This document shows, piece by piece, positions 8,517 through 16,702 of a stretch of DNA of 36,871 bases; the stretch's first letter is position 1; each line of letters starts with the position of its first letter. Location: assembly GCA_012838665.1 (NCBI GenBank), contig DUOX01000030.1, positions 1 through 36,871 on the forward strand. The letters are read 5' to 3'. The notes beneath the pieces were generated by a model that ran no database searches, had not been told where the DNA came from, and saw only the letters and a list, made by a program, of their open reading frames with translations. Source of the stretch: Clostridiales bacterium. Lineage in GTDB: Bacteria; Bacillota; Clostridia; Oscillospirales; Oscillospiraceae. A program made the position numbers and the translations under genes.

Positions 8517-9100
8517 CTATGATGCCAGAATCGCCTTTAAAGAGGTTACAGCGCCGTCTGTAAGTTCCTGGCTGCCTTTTCCGACGGATGTCCAGTCAAT
8601 AATGTGACCGTAGTAGTTGCTGCTTGTCAGCCCTGACTTCAGGAAAACCCCCGTGTCCCCCAGAAATACGCGGTACGGGTTGTCTTCCTCGGTATCAATG
8701 CCATAATCAGAAAGCTTATCATCAATATAGCCAATGCTGCAATTAAGGCTGGAATAGTGTTCTTCTAAAATGAAAAGGGAAATTTCAGGGTCGGTAAGAT
8801 ATAAGAGCATTTCCTCGGTGTTGCTGCTTAAATCCACGGAAACATGTCTTATATTTACTTTCCCATCCCCGTTTATATCTCCGGCGCTGACGCCCACAAG
8901 TTCCAGGATTTCCCTGGCCCGGGCCGTAACGCTGCCGTCTTGGGCAAAAACTACCGTAAAGTCATGTTCAACCGTGCCTGAAGACTCAATAAAAATAAAC
9001 AGTGTCAGGGCCGCGACAAACACGCCCAGCAGAAACCACCATTTATAATGATACCAAAATATATTGGTAAACCAGTAGCTGAAACTCTTTTTTCAGGCAT
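8517..9100 (-). pseudogene. Membrane-anchored hypothetical protein, apparent frameshift near the N-terminus
   Basis: The long open frame (8517-9023, 168 codons from GTG) begins inside a hydrophobic helix and has no ATG. Reading it backwards, the same frame continues as an aromatic-rich juxtamembrane stretch (SFSYWFTNIFWYHYKWWFLL) until it meets a TGA at 9093-9095. An ATG at 9098-9100 with AGGAAAGGA upstream is in another frame. One extra A in the A6 run (plus-strand T6 at 9088-9093) would join them, giving about 194 residues: a short cytoplasmic tail, one membrane helix, then an outside domain. That domain contains DINGDGKVN, an EF-hand/dockerin-like calcium loop. I do not recognise the family. 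It lies 39 bp after lysS. A sequencing indel, a real mutation, transcript slippage or the GTG start are all open. Confidence 0.6.
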
Positions 9101-9139
9101 GGCCAAAAAATTCCTTTCCTAAACGAGAGCAGTACCAAT

Positions 9140-10639
9140 CTAGTTTTCCGGTTTCATCGTTGGGAAAAGTATTACGTCCCGAATAGAGGAATTATTGGTG
9201 AGAAGCATAACAGCCCGGTCTATGCCGATTCCAAGGCCGCCGGTGGGGGGCATGCCGTATTCCAGGGCCTTTATGAAGTCCTCGTCCATCATACCGGCTT
9301 CCTCATCTCCCTTTTCCCGTAGCTCCACCTGCTTCAGGAATCGCTGTTTCTGGTCAATGGGGTCGTTAAGCTCGGAGAAGGCATTGCCCATCTCGCTTCT
9401 GCATATAAACAGTTCAAAACGCTCGGTAAGCCGCGGGTCATCAGGGCTGCGTTTGGCAAGGGGGGATACATCCACAGGATGCATTGTTATAAAGGTGGGC
9501 TGGATAAGCTTGTCCTCCACCTTCTGGTCAAAGCACTCATGCAGGGCATGTCCCCAAGTGGGCTCGACGCCATCCATATCCACGCCCTTTGCCTTGGCCG
9601 CCGCCACGGCCTCCTCGTCACTGTCAATGGCAATAAAATCAATGCCCAGATGCTGTTTTACCACTTCCGCCATGGTGAGGCGGGGCCAGCCCGGGGTCAA
9701 ATCAATGTTTTCGCCCTGCCACTGAATCTGGTAGGTCCCAAGAATCTCAATTGCGGCGGAGGACAACAGGTCCTCAAATAGATCCATCATGTCATTAAAA
9801 TCGGCATAGGCTTGATATAGCTCCACCGTGGTAAACTCCGGGTTGTGCTTGGTATCCATACCTTCGTTGCGGAAAATACGGCCGATTTCATATACCCGCT
9901 CAATGCCGCCCACAATAAGCCGCTTAAGGTGCAGCTCCGTGGCTATCCTCAAATACATGTCCAGCCCCAGGCTGTTGTGATGGGTTATAAAAGGACGCGC
10001 GGTAGCGCCTCCGGATATGGTATTGAGCACGGGAGTTTCCACTTCCATAAAACCTCTGTTGTCCAAAAAGTTGCGGACGTGGCTAATAAAACGGCTGCGT
10101 ATTTCAAAAGTGCGGCGAACTTCGGGATTTACTATAAGGTCCACATACCGCTGGCGATATCGGGTTTCAAGGTCCGTTAAGCCATGGAACTTCTCAGGCA
10201 GCGGCAAAAGGGATTTAGCCAACAGTGCAATACTCCGGCAGTGGACGCTGATTTCGCCCCGGCGGGTGCGGAACACAAAACCCTCCGCGCCGACAATATC
10301 GCCGATGTCCCATTTTTTAAACTCGGCAAAGGCTTCCTCGCCCAGCTCATTTACCCGAACGTAGAGCTGAATGCGGCCCTTGTCGTCCTGAATATCGGCA
10401 AAGAAAGCTTTGCCCATATCTCTTTTGGACATTATGCGTCCGGCCACAGAGACATCGGTGTTTTCCATAGTCTCAAAGTTTTCTTTTATTTCGGCGCTGT
10501 ATGCCGTTCTGGCATATTTTGTCGTCTTGAAAGGATCTCGGCCCTCGCTTTGAAGCTTAAAAAGCTTGTTTCTGCGGATTTGTATAATTTCGGAAAGATC
10601 TTCTATTTCCTGGACCTGGTTAAGTACATCTTCTGTCAT
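9140..10639 (-). CDS. lysS: Lysyl-tRNA synthetase, class II
   Basis: Charges tRNA-Lys with lysine in the cytoplasm. The 499-residue protein has an N-terminal OB-fold anticodon-binding domain ([21 protein letters not shown] and onward, about residues 65-145). The class II catalytic core follows: motif 1 around [23 protein letters not shown], motif 2 [15 protein letters not shown], and motif 3 [14 protein letters not shown] near the C-terminus. GGAG precedes the ATG. It follows greA by 16 bp, a pair commonly seen in Clostridia. No T-box leader is present, so regulation is presumably from the greA promoter. Confidence 0.98.
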   Translation of the reverse strand: MTEDVLNQVQEIEDLSEIIQIRRNKLFKLQSEGRDPFKTTKYARTAYSAEIKENFETMENTDVSVAGRIMSKRDMGKAFFADIQDDKGRIQLYVRVNELGEEAFAEFKKWDIGDIVGAEGFVFRTRRGEISVHCRSIALLAKSLLPLPEKFHGLTDLETRYRQRYVDLIVNPEVRRTFEIRSRFISHVRNFLDNRGFMEVETPVLNTISGGATARPFITHHNSLGLDMYLRIATELHLKRLIVGGIERVYEIGRIFRNEGMDTKHNPEFTTVELYQAYADFNDMMDLFEDLLSSAAIEILGTYQIQWQGENIDLTPGWPRLTMAEVVKQHLGIDFIAIDSDEEAVAAAKAKGVDMDGVEPTWGHALHECFDQKVEDKLIQPTFITMHPVDVSPLAKRSPDDPRLTERFELFICRSEMGNAFSELNDPIDQKQRFLKQVELREKGDEEAGMMDEDFIKALEYGMPPTGGLGIGIDRAVMLLTNNSSIRDVILFPTMKPEN

Positions 10640-10655
10640 TATTACATCTCCATAT

Positions 10656-11132
10656 TCAGTTTTCTATCTTCAGTATTTCATACTTTAGTTTTCCAGCGGG
10701 AGCATCGACAGTTATAGTCTCGCCAACTTTATGTCCTATTAACCCCCGCCCAAAGGGGGAATCGTCGGATATTCGCCCCTGGATGGGGTTGGCCTCGTGT
10801 GAGCCAACAATCTGGTATGTTTCAATACTGTCATCGTCAAGGGACTTGACTGTCACCCGGCTTCCCAGCACAACCGCGTCGGTAACCGGTATTTTTTCAA
10901 TAACCTCGGCATTCTCCAACAGGTTTTTTAGCTCCGCTATTTTGGAATATAGCTTGCCCTGTTCGGTTTTAGCCTCATCGTATTCGCTGTTTTCTGAGAG
11001 GTCGCCGAAAGATCTGGCCTCTTTAATTAACTCGGAGACCTCCTTTTCCCTGACGGTCTGGAGATATTCCAATTCGGCCTTTATCTCATCAAGCTTTGCC
11101 TGGCTCATTTTAAATTTGACTTCATTAGCCAT
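10656..11132 (-). CDS. greA: Transcription elongation factor GreA
   Basis: Binds the RNA polymerase secondary channel and stimulates cleavage of backtracked transcripts. The 158-residue protein has the N-terminal coiled coil with its acidic tip in [21 protein letters not shown], and the C-terminal FKBP-like domain with [21 protein letters not shown] chose the ATG of [10 protein letters not shown] with AGAGG upstream, three codons inside the longest open frame. It is the first gene after a consensus promoter and leads into lysS. Confidence 0.97.
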   Translation of the reverse strand: MANEVKFKMSQAKLDEIKAELEYLQTVREKEVSELIKEARSFGDLSENSEYDEAKTEQGKLYSKIAELKNLLENAEVIEKIPVTDAVVLGSRVTVKSLDDDSIETYQIVGSHEANPIQGRISDDSPFGRGLIGHKVGETITVDAPAGKLKYEILKIEN

Positions 11133-11216
11133 AACAATCATCCTCTCATTTTCATATTACATATATCATGAATTCACATAAAAGCACATTAAAAAATATT
11201 AAAAAAAATATTAAAA

Positions 11217-11236
11217 ATATGGCCTTCAGCCAATAT
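11217..11236 (-). terminator. Intrinsic terminator after the S41 protease gene
   Basis: On the minus strand ATATTGGC and GCCATAT pair (seven pairs with one bulged T) around a TGAAG loop, followed by TTTTT, AATA and a T8 run. It lies 30 bp after the protease stop codon. It coincides with the predicted transcription start of greA, so it would also be the 5' end of that mRNA. Confidence 0.6.
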
Positions 11237-11240
11237 GGGT

Positions 11241-11269
11241 ATTATAGATATTAAATTGGTGCATGTCAA
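11241..11269 (-). promoter_or_regulatory. Sigma-A promoter for greA-lysS
   Basis: Perfect -35 TTGACA (plus 11264-11269) and perfect -10 TATAAT (plus 11241-11246) with a 17-bp spacer. The -35 box overlaps the TGA stop codon of the upstream protease gene. Predicted start about 11234, giving a leader of about 100 nt before greA. Confidence 0.88.
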
Positions 11270-12408
11270 GACAGGGCTGAAACAGCCGTAGAAAGTTGCC
11301 TGTCCCCTTCTCCCTCGTTTTCCACCACAAGGTCCGGGGTTATACCTCCCGTCTGTGACAGGTCGATTCGATTAGGCGTCAGGTAAATATTATTGGATAT
11401 ATGAACGGCGCTTCCGTCGGGAAGAGCAATGGTAATCTGACTTCTGCCCTTACCTGTGGTCTGTTCCCCCACCACAAGGGCCCAGTCATATTCCTGCAGG
11501 ACAGCCGCGAAAAATTCCGCCGCACTATAGCTGTTTGCGTTTACCAATATTGCCATAGGCAGTTCTATGCAGTCGGCCTTCGAAGTATGCACCTTTTCCC
11601 TGCCATTTTTATCAATGCTGATAAAAATATCTCCCTCCGGCAGCAAAAAGTCAAGAATGTTCAAAAGCTGCGAAACTTTGCCGCCCGGGTTATTGCGCAC
11701 ATCGAATATAAGCCCCGTGGCCCCGTCATTCATAAGCTTTCTGACCGCTGACTTAACCCCATCGGCGCAGCCGGCTTCAAAATTCTTAATTGAAATATAT
11801 CCAAGGCCGGATTCCAGCATCTCATAGCTCACGGGGTCGGTGAATATAGTCTCGCTGTACAGGCTGACGTCTTGAAGCGCCCCTTCTGCCGTTCGGATGG
11901 TCAGCACAAGTTCGCGTCCATGCTGTTCCTGTACAATCCCCCTGACCTCTGCAACAGTCATGCCGGTAACGGAAATCCCATCAATGGCCAAAAGTACATC
12001 ATCCGCCTTTATACCGGCTTTATCGGCGGGAGAATCGGCAACTACGGAAATTATCTTCAGCTCTCCGGTTTCTTCAACCTTTTGGAGGGTTATTCCTATG
12101 CCTGTATAGGTGTTTTTGGAATACTGCTTATAAGCCTTATATTCCTCCGGGCTCATGTAGTAGCTCCAGCGGTCATCCAGGGCGCTGATCAGTGCCCGAT
12201 ACCCCGCTTCCTCCGCTATGCCCAAATCAGTTTTGCCAATGTAGTTTTTCTCAATAATGCCGATTACCTGAGCATATTTTAGAACATCCCACACCCTGTT
12301 AACGCCGCCGGTCTTAATGGCAAATATGGAAATGAACAGGGCGGCTGTGGCAAGAATACAAAGCAAACAGGAGATTAGTACTGTAAGAAAACTAAACCGT
12401 CTTTTCAA
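11266..12408 (-). CDS. S41-family carboxy-terminal processing protease
   Basis: Membrane-anchored serine protease of the CtpA/CtpB/Prc family, acting outside the membrane on cell-envelope proteins. The 380-residue protein has an N-terminal membrane segment (about residues 7-31), a PDZ domain (about 100-180, GIGITLQK ... DDVLLAIDG), and an S41 catalytic domain. Ser295 (in NSYSAAEF) and Lys320 (in TTGKGRSQ) are 25 residues apart, as are the Ser-Lys dyad residues of E. coli Prc. The start is TTG with AAGGGG eight bases upstream; no ATG gives a better match. It follows the FtsEX-linked M23 peptidase, from which a terminator separates it. In many Firmicutes a ctp gene follows ftsEX/pcsB-like genes. 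Confidence 0.93.
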   Translation of the reverse strand: MKRRFSFLTVLISCLLCILATAALFISIFAIKTGGVNRVWDVLKYAQVIGIIEKNYIGKTDLGIAEEAGYRALISALDDRWSYYMSPEEYKAYKQYSKNTYTGIGITLQKVEETGELKIISVVADSPADKAGIKADDVLLAIDGISVTGMTVAEVRGIVQEQHGRELVLTIRTAEGALQDVSLYSETIFTDPVSYEMLESGLGYISIKNFEAGCADGVKSAVRKLMNDGATGLIFDVRNNPGGKVSQLLNILDFLLPEGDIFISIDKNGREKVHTSKADCIELPMAILVNANSYSAAEFFAAVLQEYDWALVVGEQTTGKGRSQITIALPDGSAVHISNNIYLTPNRIDLSQTGGITPDLVVENEGEGDRQLSTAVSALS

Positions 12409-12454
12409 ATGGCTTACCCCTTTATGATTAAAAGTGTGGTACGCATTTTCAGGC

Positions 12455-12499
12455 CAAAAAAACAGTGCAAACTGACCGGGCAGCCCCTTGACTGCCCGG
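12455..12499 (-). terminator. Intrinsic terminator after the M23 peptidase gene
   Basis: CCGGGCAG and CTGCCCGG (plus 12476-12483 and 12492-12499) form a perfect 8-bp stem. A second small CAGT/ACTG hairpin follows, then a run of seven T on the minus strand. It would end most transcripts from ftsEX before the protease gene, which must then depend on readthrough or a weak promoter of its own. Confidence 0.7.
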
Positions 12500-12527
12500 C
12501 CAGTATTATTCTTTGAATATTCAGAGT

Positions 12528-13739
12528 CTATCTGGAAAAGTATGTCATGGGATCCACAGTTGAACCGCCGGACCTGGTTTCAAAATGGAGGTGGGGCCCC
12601 GTGGACCATCCGGTAGAACCAACGTAGCCGATAACTTGCCCCTGGGTAACCGTGTCGCCGGCGGATACGGCCATAGAGCTCATATGAGCATATAGGGTGG
12701 AGTTGCCCCCGCCGTGGTTGATGACCACATAATATCCGTAGGAGGAACTATAAGTGGCGATGGCAACGGTACCCGAGTCAGCGGCATATATAGGATCACC
12801 GGAATTTGCGTTAATATCAACACCGGCATGGAAGCGCTCCGTATTAAAAATAGGGTGTATTCTATATCCGTAGTCAGAGCTTATTGTGGTGCTGTCGACC
12901 GGCCATATGTAAGAACCTGAACCATATATAGGACCGCCTCCCGGGTTTGGCTCCAGTTTCGCGGCCTCCTCCTGTTTCCTCAGCTCTTCCATGAGCCTGT
13001 CTATCTCTGCCTGAATCTTGGCCTCTTCAGCCTCATTCTCTTCAAAGGCGATGGTAAAGGCCTCAATATCCTTTTCAAGTTCTTCAATCATTTGGCTGGC
13101 GGCCTCAATTTCCGCTTCAAGCTGGGCTTTCTTTTCAAGAAGTTCAGCCCGGACCTGCTCCTGCTCCCTTTGGGTTTCCTCATATTCTGCCTTCACTTTT
13201 TGAACGTGCTTTCTGGCGTTTATAAGAGCTTCTTCCAGCTTCTTATCGTATTCCATAATCTCGGAAATAAAATCTATCCTGGCCAATAAGTCACTGAAAC
13301 TCTTTGCTTCAAAAAGTATGGCTATGTACGTCAAGGAGCCGTTTTCTTCCATGGCCCTCATTCTGGTCCTGAACCGCTCCATTTGGGCCTTTTCTTCGGC
13401 TATAGCCTCATCAAGCTCGGCGGCTTTCTGCTCAATCAGCTTGTCGTAGAGCTCGATTTGCTTGTTGATAAGCTCAATCTCCTGGCGCGTTAGCTCGTTT
13501 TGAGCATCCAGGGCACTTTTTTTCTCCAGAATGGTGGCCTGCTCCTCTTTCTTCGAATCGATTTGTGACTGAAGCTGGGATTTCTGCTCGGCTATGGCCT
13601 TCTTCTTCTCCTCAAGGGAGTTTATTTCCGCCCGGGTTACGGCATGGGCAGAGCCTATAACCGAAACCAGAACCGAGCCGATCATCAGCAGTGCCAGCAA
13701 AAAGGACAGCGCTGAAACAAGTACTTTCCTCTTCTTCAT
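12528..13739 (-). CDS. Coiled-coil M23 peptidase (PcsB/EnvC-type septal murein hydrolase)
   Basis: Secreted peptidoglycan peptidase, 403 residues. A signal peptide (about 1-33, ending AHA) is followed by a long coiled coil (about 35-260, rich in Glu, Lys and Gln), a Gly/Pro linker, and a LytM/M23 domain (about 275-403). The zinc ligands H304 and D308 (FHAGVD) and H385 (HLHF) are intact, as are the catalytic-type H352 (YAHMS) and H383. This differs from E. coli EnvC, whose LytM domain is degenerate and only activates amidases, so a direct endopeptidase role is likely. It lies 18 bp after ftsX; FtsEX is known to gate such coiled-coil hydrolases at the division site. Confidence 0.93.
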   Translation of the reverse strand: MKKRKVLVSALSFLLALLMIGSVLVSVIGSAHAVTRAEINSLEEKKKAIAEQKSQLQSQIDSKKEEQATILEKKSALDAQNELTRQEIELINKQIELYDKLIEQKAAELDEAIAEEKAQMERFRTRMRAMEENGSLTYIAILFEAKSFSDLLARIDFISEIMEYDKKLEEALINARKHVQKVKAEYEETQREQEQVRAELLEKKAQLEAEIEAASQMIEELEKDIEAFTIAFEENEAEEAKIQAEIDRLMEELRKQEEAAKLEPNPGGGPIYGSGSYIWPVDSTTISSDYGYRIHPIFNTERFHAGVDINANSGDPIYAADSGTVAIATYSSSYGYYVVINHGGGNSTLYAHMSSMAVSAGDTVTQGQVIGYVGSTGWSTGPHLHFETRSGGSTVDPMTYFSR

Positions 13740-13757
13740 CCGTAAAAAGCCCCCTTA

Positions 13758-14645
13758 TCAGACTTTCAGGAAGTTGCGTATGGCGATTATGCCGCCAAAA
13801 GCACCAACCAAAATACCAATGCCCGCAAAAACTATAAGCACCGGATACATAAGCACGGTAAAAGGTATTACAGAGACGATATTTCCCGCGATACTTGCCA
13901 TGACCTTATCGCTTACAAGGGTGTAAATTCCCCATTGTATCAGGAAGGCAAGGCCAGAGCCAACCAGGCCCAAAATAAGGCCTTCTACCACAAAGGGACA
14001 GCGGATAAAGCTGTTGCTTGCTCCAACCATTTTCATTATGGCAATCTCCTCACGCCGGCCAAAGGTGGTAAGCTTAATGGTGTTTGCCATTATGAAAATG
14101 GATATTGTAAGTAGAATAACCACCAGAATGAGGGATATTGCGCTTACCATATTGCGTACCGTGATAAAGCCCTTTGCAATTTCTAAATGGGCTTTGACCC
14201 TTGCGATGCCGGTTATTTTTTCAAGTTCCTTTTTTGTCTGTTCCATCAGGGTGATGTCTTCCAGATATATCACGTATCTGTGCCTGAAAACAGTAGGGTC
14301 AATATCTTCAAAAAGTTCTTTATTTTCATAGTCGGACACAAAGCTGTCCATAGCCTGCTCTCTGGCAACAAATTTAACGCTGCTGATGTTGCTAATGGAT
14401 ACTATGCGTGGTTCCAAAGACATGGCGTCTTCATCAGAGAGGGCTTCGTCTATAAAAGCGACTATCTCGTTTTCCTGTTCCAAATCGACTATAAGCTTGT
14501 CTATGTTCACGGCCAACAGGGAAAAGCTGCCCATAATAATAAGGCATGCAATAATAATGGTTACCGATGCGAAGGACATGAAGCCGTGCGCAAATATGCT
14601 GACAAAGCCTTCTTTTATCAAATATCCTATCTTATTCAATCTCAT
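13758..14645 (-). CDS. ftsX: Cell division ABC permease FtsX
   Basis: Membrane subunit of FtsEX, which transmits ATP-driven changes to a cell-wall hydrolase outside. The 295-residue product has one membrane helix near the N-terminus (about residues 20-45), a large extracellular domain (about 46-155) where the hydrolase coiled coil docks in known systems, then three further helices with the FtsX/MacB-type GRREEIAIMKMVGAS loop between them. I chose the ATG at 14645 (MRLNKIGYLIKEG), which overlaps the end of ftsE by 14 bp. The longer open frame to 14690 would overlap ftsE by much more and lacks family resemblance. Confidence 0.95.
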   Translation of the reverse strand: MRLNKIGYLIKEGFVSIFAHGFMSFASVTIIIACLIIMGSFSLLAVNIDKLIVDLEQENEIVAFIDEALSDEDAMSLEPRIVSISNISSVKFVAREQAMDSFVSDYENKELFEDIDPTVFRHRYVIYLEDITLMEQTKKELEKITGIARVKAHLEIAKGFITVRNMVSAISLILVVILLTISIFIMANTIKLTTFGRREEIAIMKMVGASNSFIRCPFVVEGLILGLVGSGLAFLIQWGIYTLVSDKVMASIAGNIVSVIPFTVLMYPVLIVFAGIGILVGAFGGIIAIRNFLKV

Positions 14646-15324
14646 AGCAAAAGTAACCGTCCATTCCGTCGCTAATGATTCTGCCATCATCTATGGCAAC
14701 GACCCGTTTTGAAAAGGCGTTGACAAGCTCTTTTTCGTGCGTCACTACGAGAACCGTCGTTCCCAATTCATTGATTTTCTCAAGAAGCAGCATAAGCTCC
14801 AAACTCTTAACGGGGTCAATGTTGCCAGTAGGCTCGTCGGCGATAATCATCCTGGGGTTATTTACTAAAGCCCGGGCTACGGCAACACGCTGCTGCTCAC
14901 CGCCCGACAACTCCTGGGGCAGCCGTTTTTCACGGCCTTCCAGACCCACAAGCTCCAAAACATAGGATACTCGCTCGCGTATTTCCCTGTTAGAGGCGCC
15001 AACAACACGCATTGCAAAGGCTACGTTTTCATACACGGTTTTCTTGTCAATAAGCCTGAAATCCTGAAAAATTACCCCCAGGGTACGTCTGAGTTTGGGA
15101 AGCTTGCTGCGGCGGATACGGCGCAAGTCAAAGCCATTTACGATAACTTCGCCCTCTGCAGCGGATACTTCGCCTGTAATAAGTTTCACTATTGTAGTCT
15201 TTCCGGAGCCGGAAGGACCCACAAGGAATACAAATTCACCGTCGTCGATACACAGGTCTACATCCTTTAAGGCTTCCGTACCGCTGCTCTCGTAGACCAT
15301 TGTGACGCCTTTCATCTGAACCAT
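14632..15324 (-). CDS. ftsE: Cell division ATP-binding protein FtsE
   Basis: Cytoplasmic ATPase of FtsEX, 230 residues. Walker A GPSGSGKTT is at 36-44. The Q-loop (FQDFRL), signature LSGGEQQR, Walker B MIIADEP and switch His in VVTHEKE all follow in order. FQDFRL is characteristic of FtsE. GGAGGAT precedes the ATG. The gene starts only 36 bp after the PucR-type regulator, with no terminator between, so the two may share a transcript. Confidence 0.97.
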   Translation of the reverse strand: MVQMKGVTMVYESSGTEALKDVDLCIDDGEFVFLVGPSGSGKTTIVKLITGEVSAAEGEVIVNGFDLRRIRRSKLPKLRRTLGVIFQDFRLIDKKTVYENVAFAMRVVGASNREIRERVSYVLELVGLEGREKRLPQELSGGEQQRVAVARALVNNPRMIIADEPTGNIDPVKSLELMLLLEKINELGTTVLVVTHEKELVNAFSKRVVAIDDGRIISDGMDGYFCYEIE

Positions 15325-15360
15325 AATGGGATATCCTCCAATACATGGGAGAGCTTTTGC

Positions 15361-16452
15361 TCAGTATTTTTTAGTCTGAGAATTCAGATATTTTTTGACC
15401 ATAAGTGCCACTTTAAACACTATTGCGTGATCAAACTCCCGCAGGTCAAGCCCGGTAAGTTTCTTTATCTTTTCAAGACGATATACCAGGGTGTTCCTGT
15501 GAACAAATAGCTTCCTGGATGTCTCAGACACATTGAGATTGTTTTCAAAGAATTTGTTTATGGTGTAAAGTGTCTCCTGATCCAAAGACTCAATGGGGTT
15601 AATCTTGAAAACCTCGGACAGGAACATCTCACACAGGGTTGTGGGCAGCTGATAGATAATCCTGGCAATGCCCAGATTATCATAGTGTATTACGGTCTTT
15701 TCAGTTTCAAAAACCCTGCCAACGTCAATAGCCACCTGAGCTTCCTTGTAACGGTCGGCCAGCTCTCTCAGGTGTTTTGCAGTTGTGCTGATGCCGATAA
15801 TGGTTTTTATCAGAAGCTCGGTATTAATGGTTTCTTCAATTGAGGAGGCGATTTCATAGAGCACCTTGGGGTCGTAATTGGGCTCAAGTTCCTTAATGAG
15901 CACAATATCGGTCTCACTGATGCTAATAACAAAATCCCTCTGCTGATTGGGGAACAGGTTTCTGACAACCTCAACAGCAGAAACGTCGGTTTTGTCAATC
16001 TGGCGGATAAGGAAAACAACGCGGGGAACGTCTGTGACAAAGTTCAGCTCCTTGGCCTGCACATATACATCACCGGGGAGGATATTGTCGGAAATGATAT
16101 TCTTTACAAAAGTGGCCTTGTTGTATTTTTCCTCATAATTATTCTTTGCCTCATTAAAGGCTACGGCCGCAAGAATGCATATACTCCTGGCGGTGCTGTC
16201 ATTCCCGTCAACAAAAACGGCATAGTCCACCTGAGAGTTTGGCCCGCTCAGGAGCTTATAGGTGCGGAGCGAAGTTGAAAAGAGCGGCTCATTCACATTG
16301 TAGCTCAGACTCTGGATATCGTCCAAATGGGAACCAATCATAGACAGCTCATTGCATGCAACAACAAAGCCCATTTCATCCACAACACCGATACGCCTAT
16401 CGACAGCATCTTTCATTTGTACTATTACACTTTGGAAAATCCTGCTCGACAT
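15361..16452 (-). CDS. PucR/CdaR-type transcriptional regulator
   Basis: A 363-residue putative activator. The C-terminal helix-turn-helix of the PucR type is clear (about residues 305-355: FFENNLNVSETSRKLFVHRN followed by TLVYRLEKI). The N-terminal part (about 10-60) resembles a sugar-diacid-recognition (CdaR) sensor with VDRRIGVVDEMGFVVACN, and a GGDEF-like central fold (about 160-260) is typical of the group. The effector is unknown. I chose the ATG at 16452, with GGGAGGAG upstream. It lies between the sugar-type ATPase gene ugpC, whose terminator isolates it, and ftsE, to which it is nearly contiguous. Confidence 0.85.
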   Translation of the reverse strand: MSSRIFQSVIVQMKDAVDRRIGVVDEMGFVVACNELSMIGSHLDDIQSLSYNVNEPLFSTSLRTYKLLSGPNSQVDYAVFVDGNDSTARSICILAAVAFNEAKNNYEEKYNKATFVKNIISDNILPGDVYVQAKELNFVTDVPRVVFLIRQIDKTDVSAVEVVRNLFPNQQRDFVISISETDIVLIKELEPNYDPKVLYEIASSIEETINTELLIKTIIGISTTAKHLRELADRYKEAQVAIDVGRVFETEKTVIHYDNLGIARIIYQLPTTLCEMFLSEVFKINPIESLDQETLYTINKFFENNLNVSETSRKLFVHRNTLVYRLEKIKKLTGLDLREFDHAIVFKVALMVKKYLNSQTKKY

Positions 16453-16529
16453 AGAGCTCTCCTCCCACAACAGTAAATACTTTCTACAATTAGCAATCTG
16501 AACTTTTAATTATAATAATGTTAATTTAC

Positions 16530-16558
16530 ATAATAATCTTTTTGATCTCAATTTTCAA
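16530..16558 (-). promoter_or_regulatory. Probable promoter for the PucR-type regulator
   Basis: TTGAAA (plus 16553-16558) and TATTAT (plus 16530-16535) with a 17-bp spacer, about 80 bp before the regulator start, in a very AT-rich stretch after the ugpC terminator. Confidence 0.55.
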
Positions 16559-16662
16559 TAGATAATCGTGGACTTTTTGCAAATAATCTTAATTAATTGT
16601 AATTTCTTGAGTAAAATATTCCATCACAAGGAAATATTATACATTTTCACCCAGAAATTAAA

Positions 16663-16689
16663 GCCGGGGACCGTCGGCCGGTCCCCAGC
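16663..16689 (-). terminator. Intrinsic terminator after ugpC/msmK
   Basis: GGGGACCG and CGGTCCCC (plus 16666-16673 and 16679-16686) form a perfect 8-bp stem with a 5-nt loop and further GC pairs outside. On the minus strand it is followed by CTTTAATTTC. It starts 14 bp after the ugpC stop codon. Confidence 0.82.
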
Positions 16690-16702
16690 ACAAGGGTTAA
16701 AA

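Noticed and set aside
9088-9100. Programmed -1 ribosomal frameshift
   Set aside because: The A6G run is not placed as a canonical X-XXY-YYZ heptamer in the ATG frame, and I saw no stimulating stem; an indel or slippage is simpler.
10640-10655. T-box leader before lysS
   Set aside because: Only 16 bp separate greA and lysS, and no T-box bulge or specifier structure is present.
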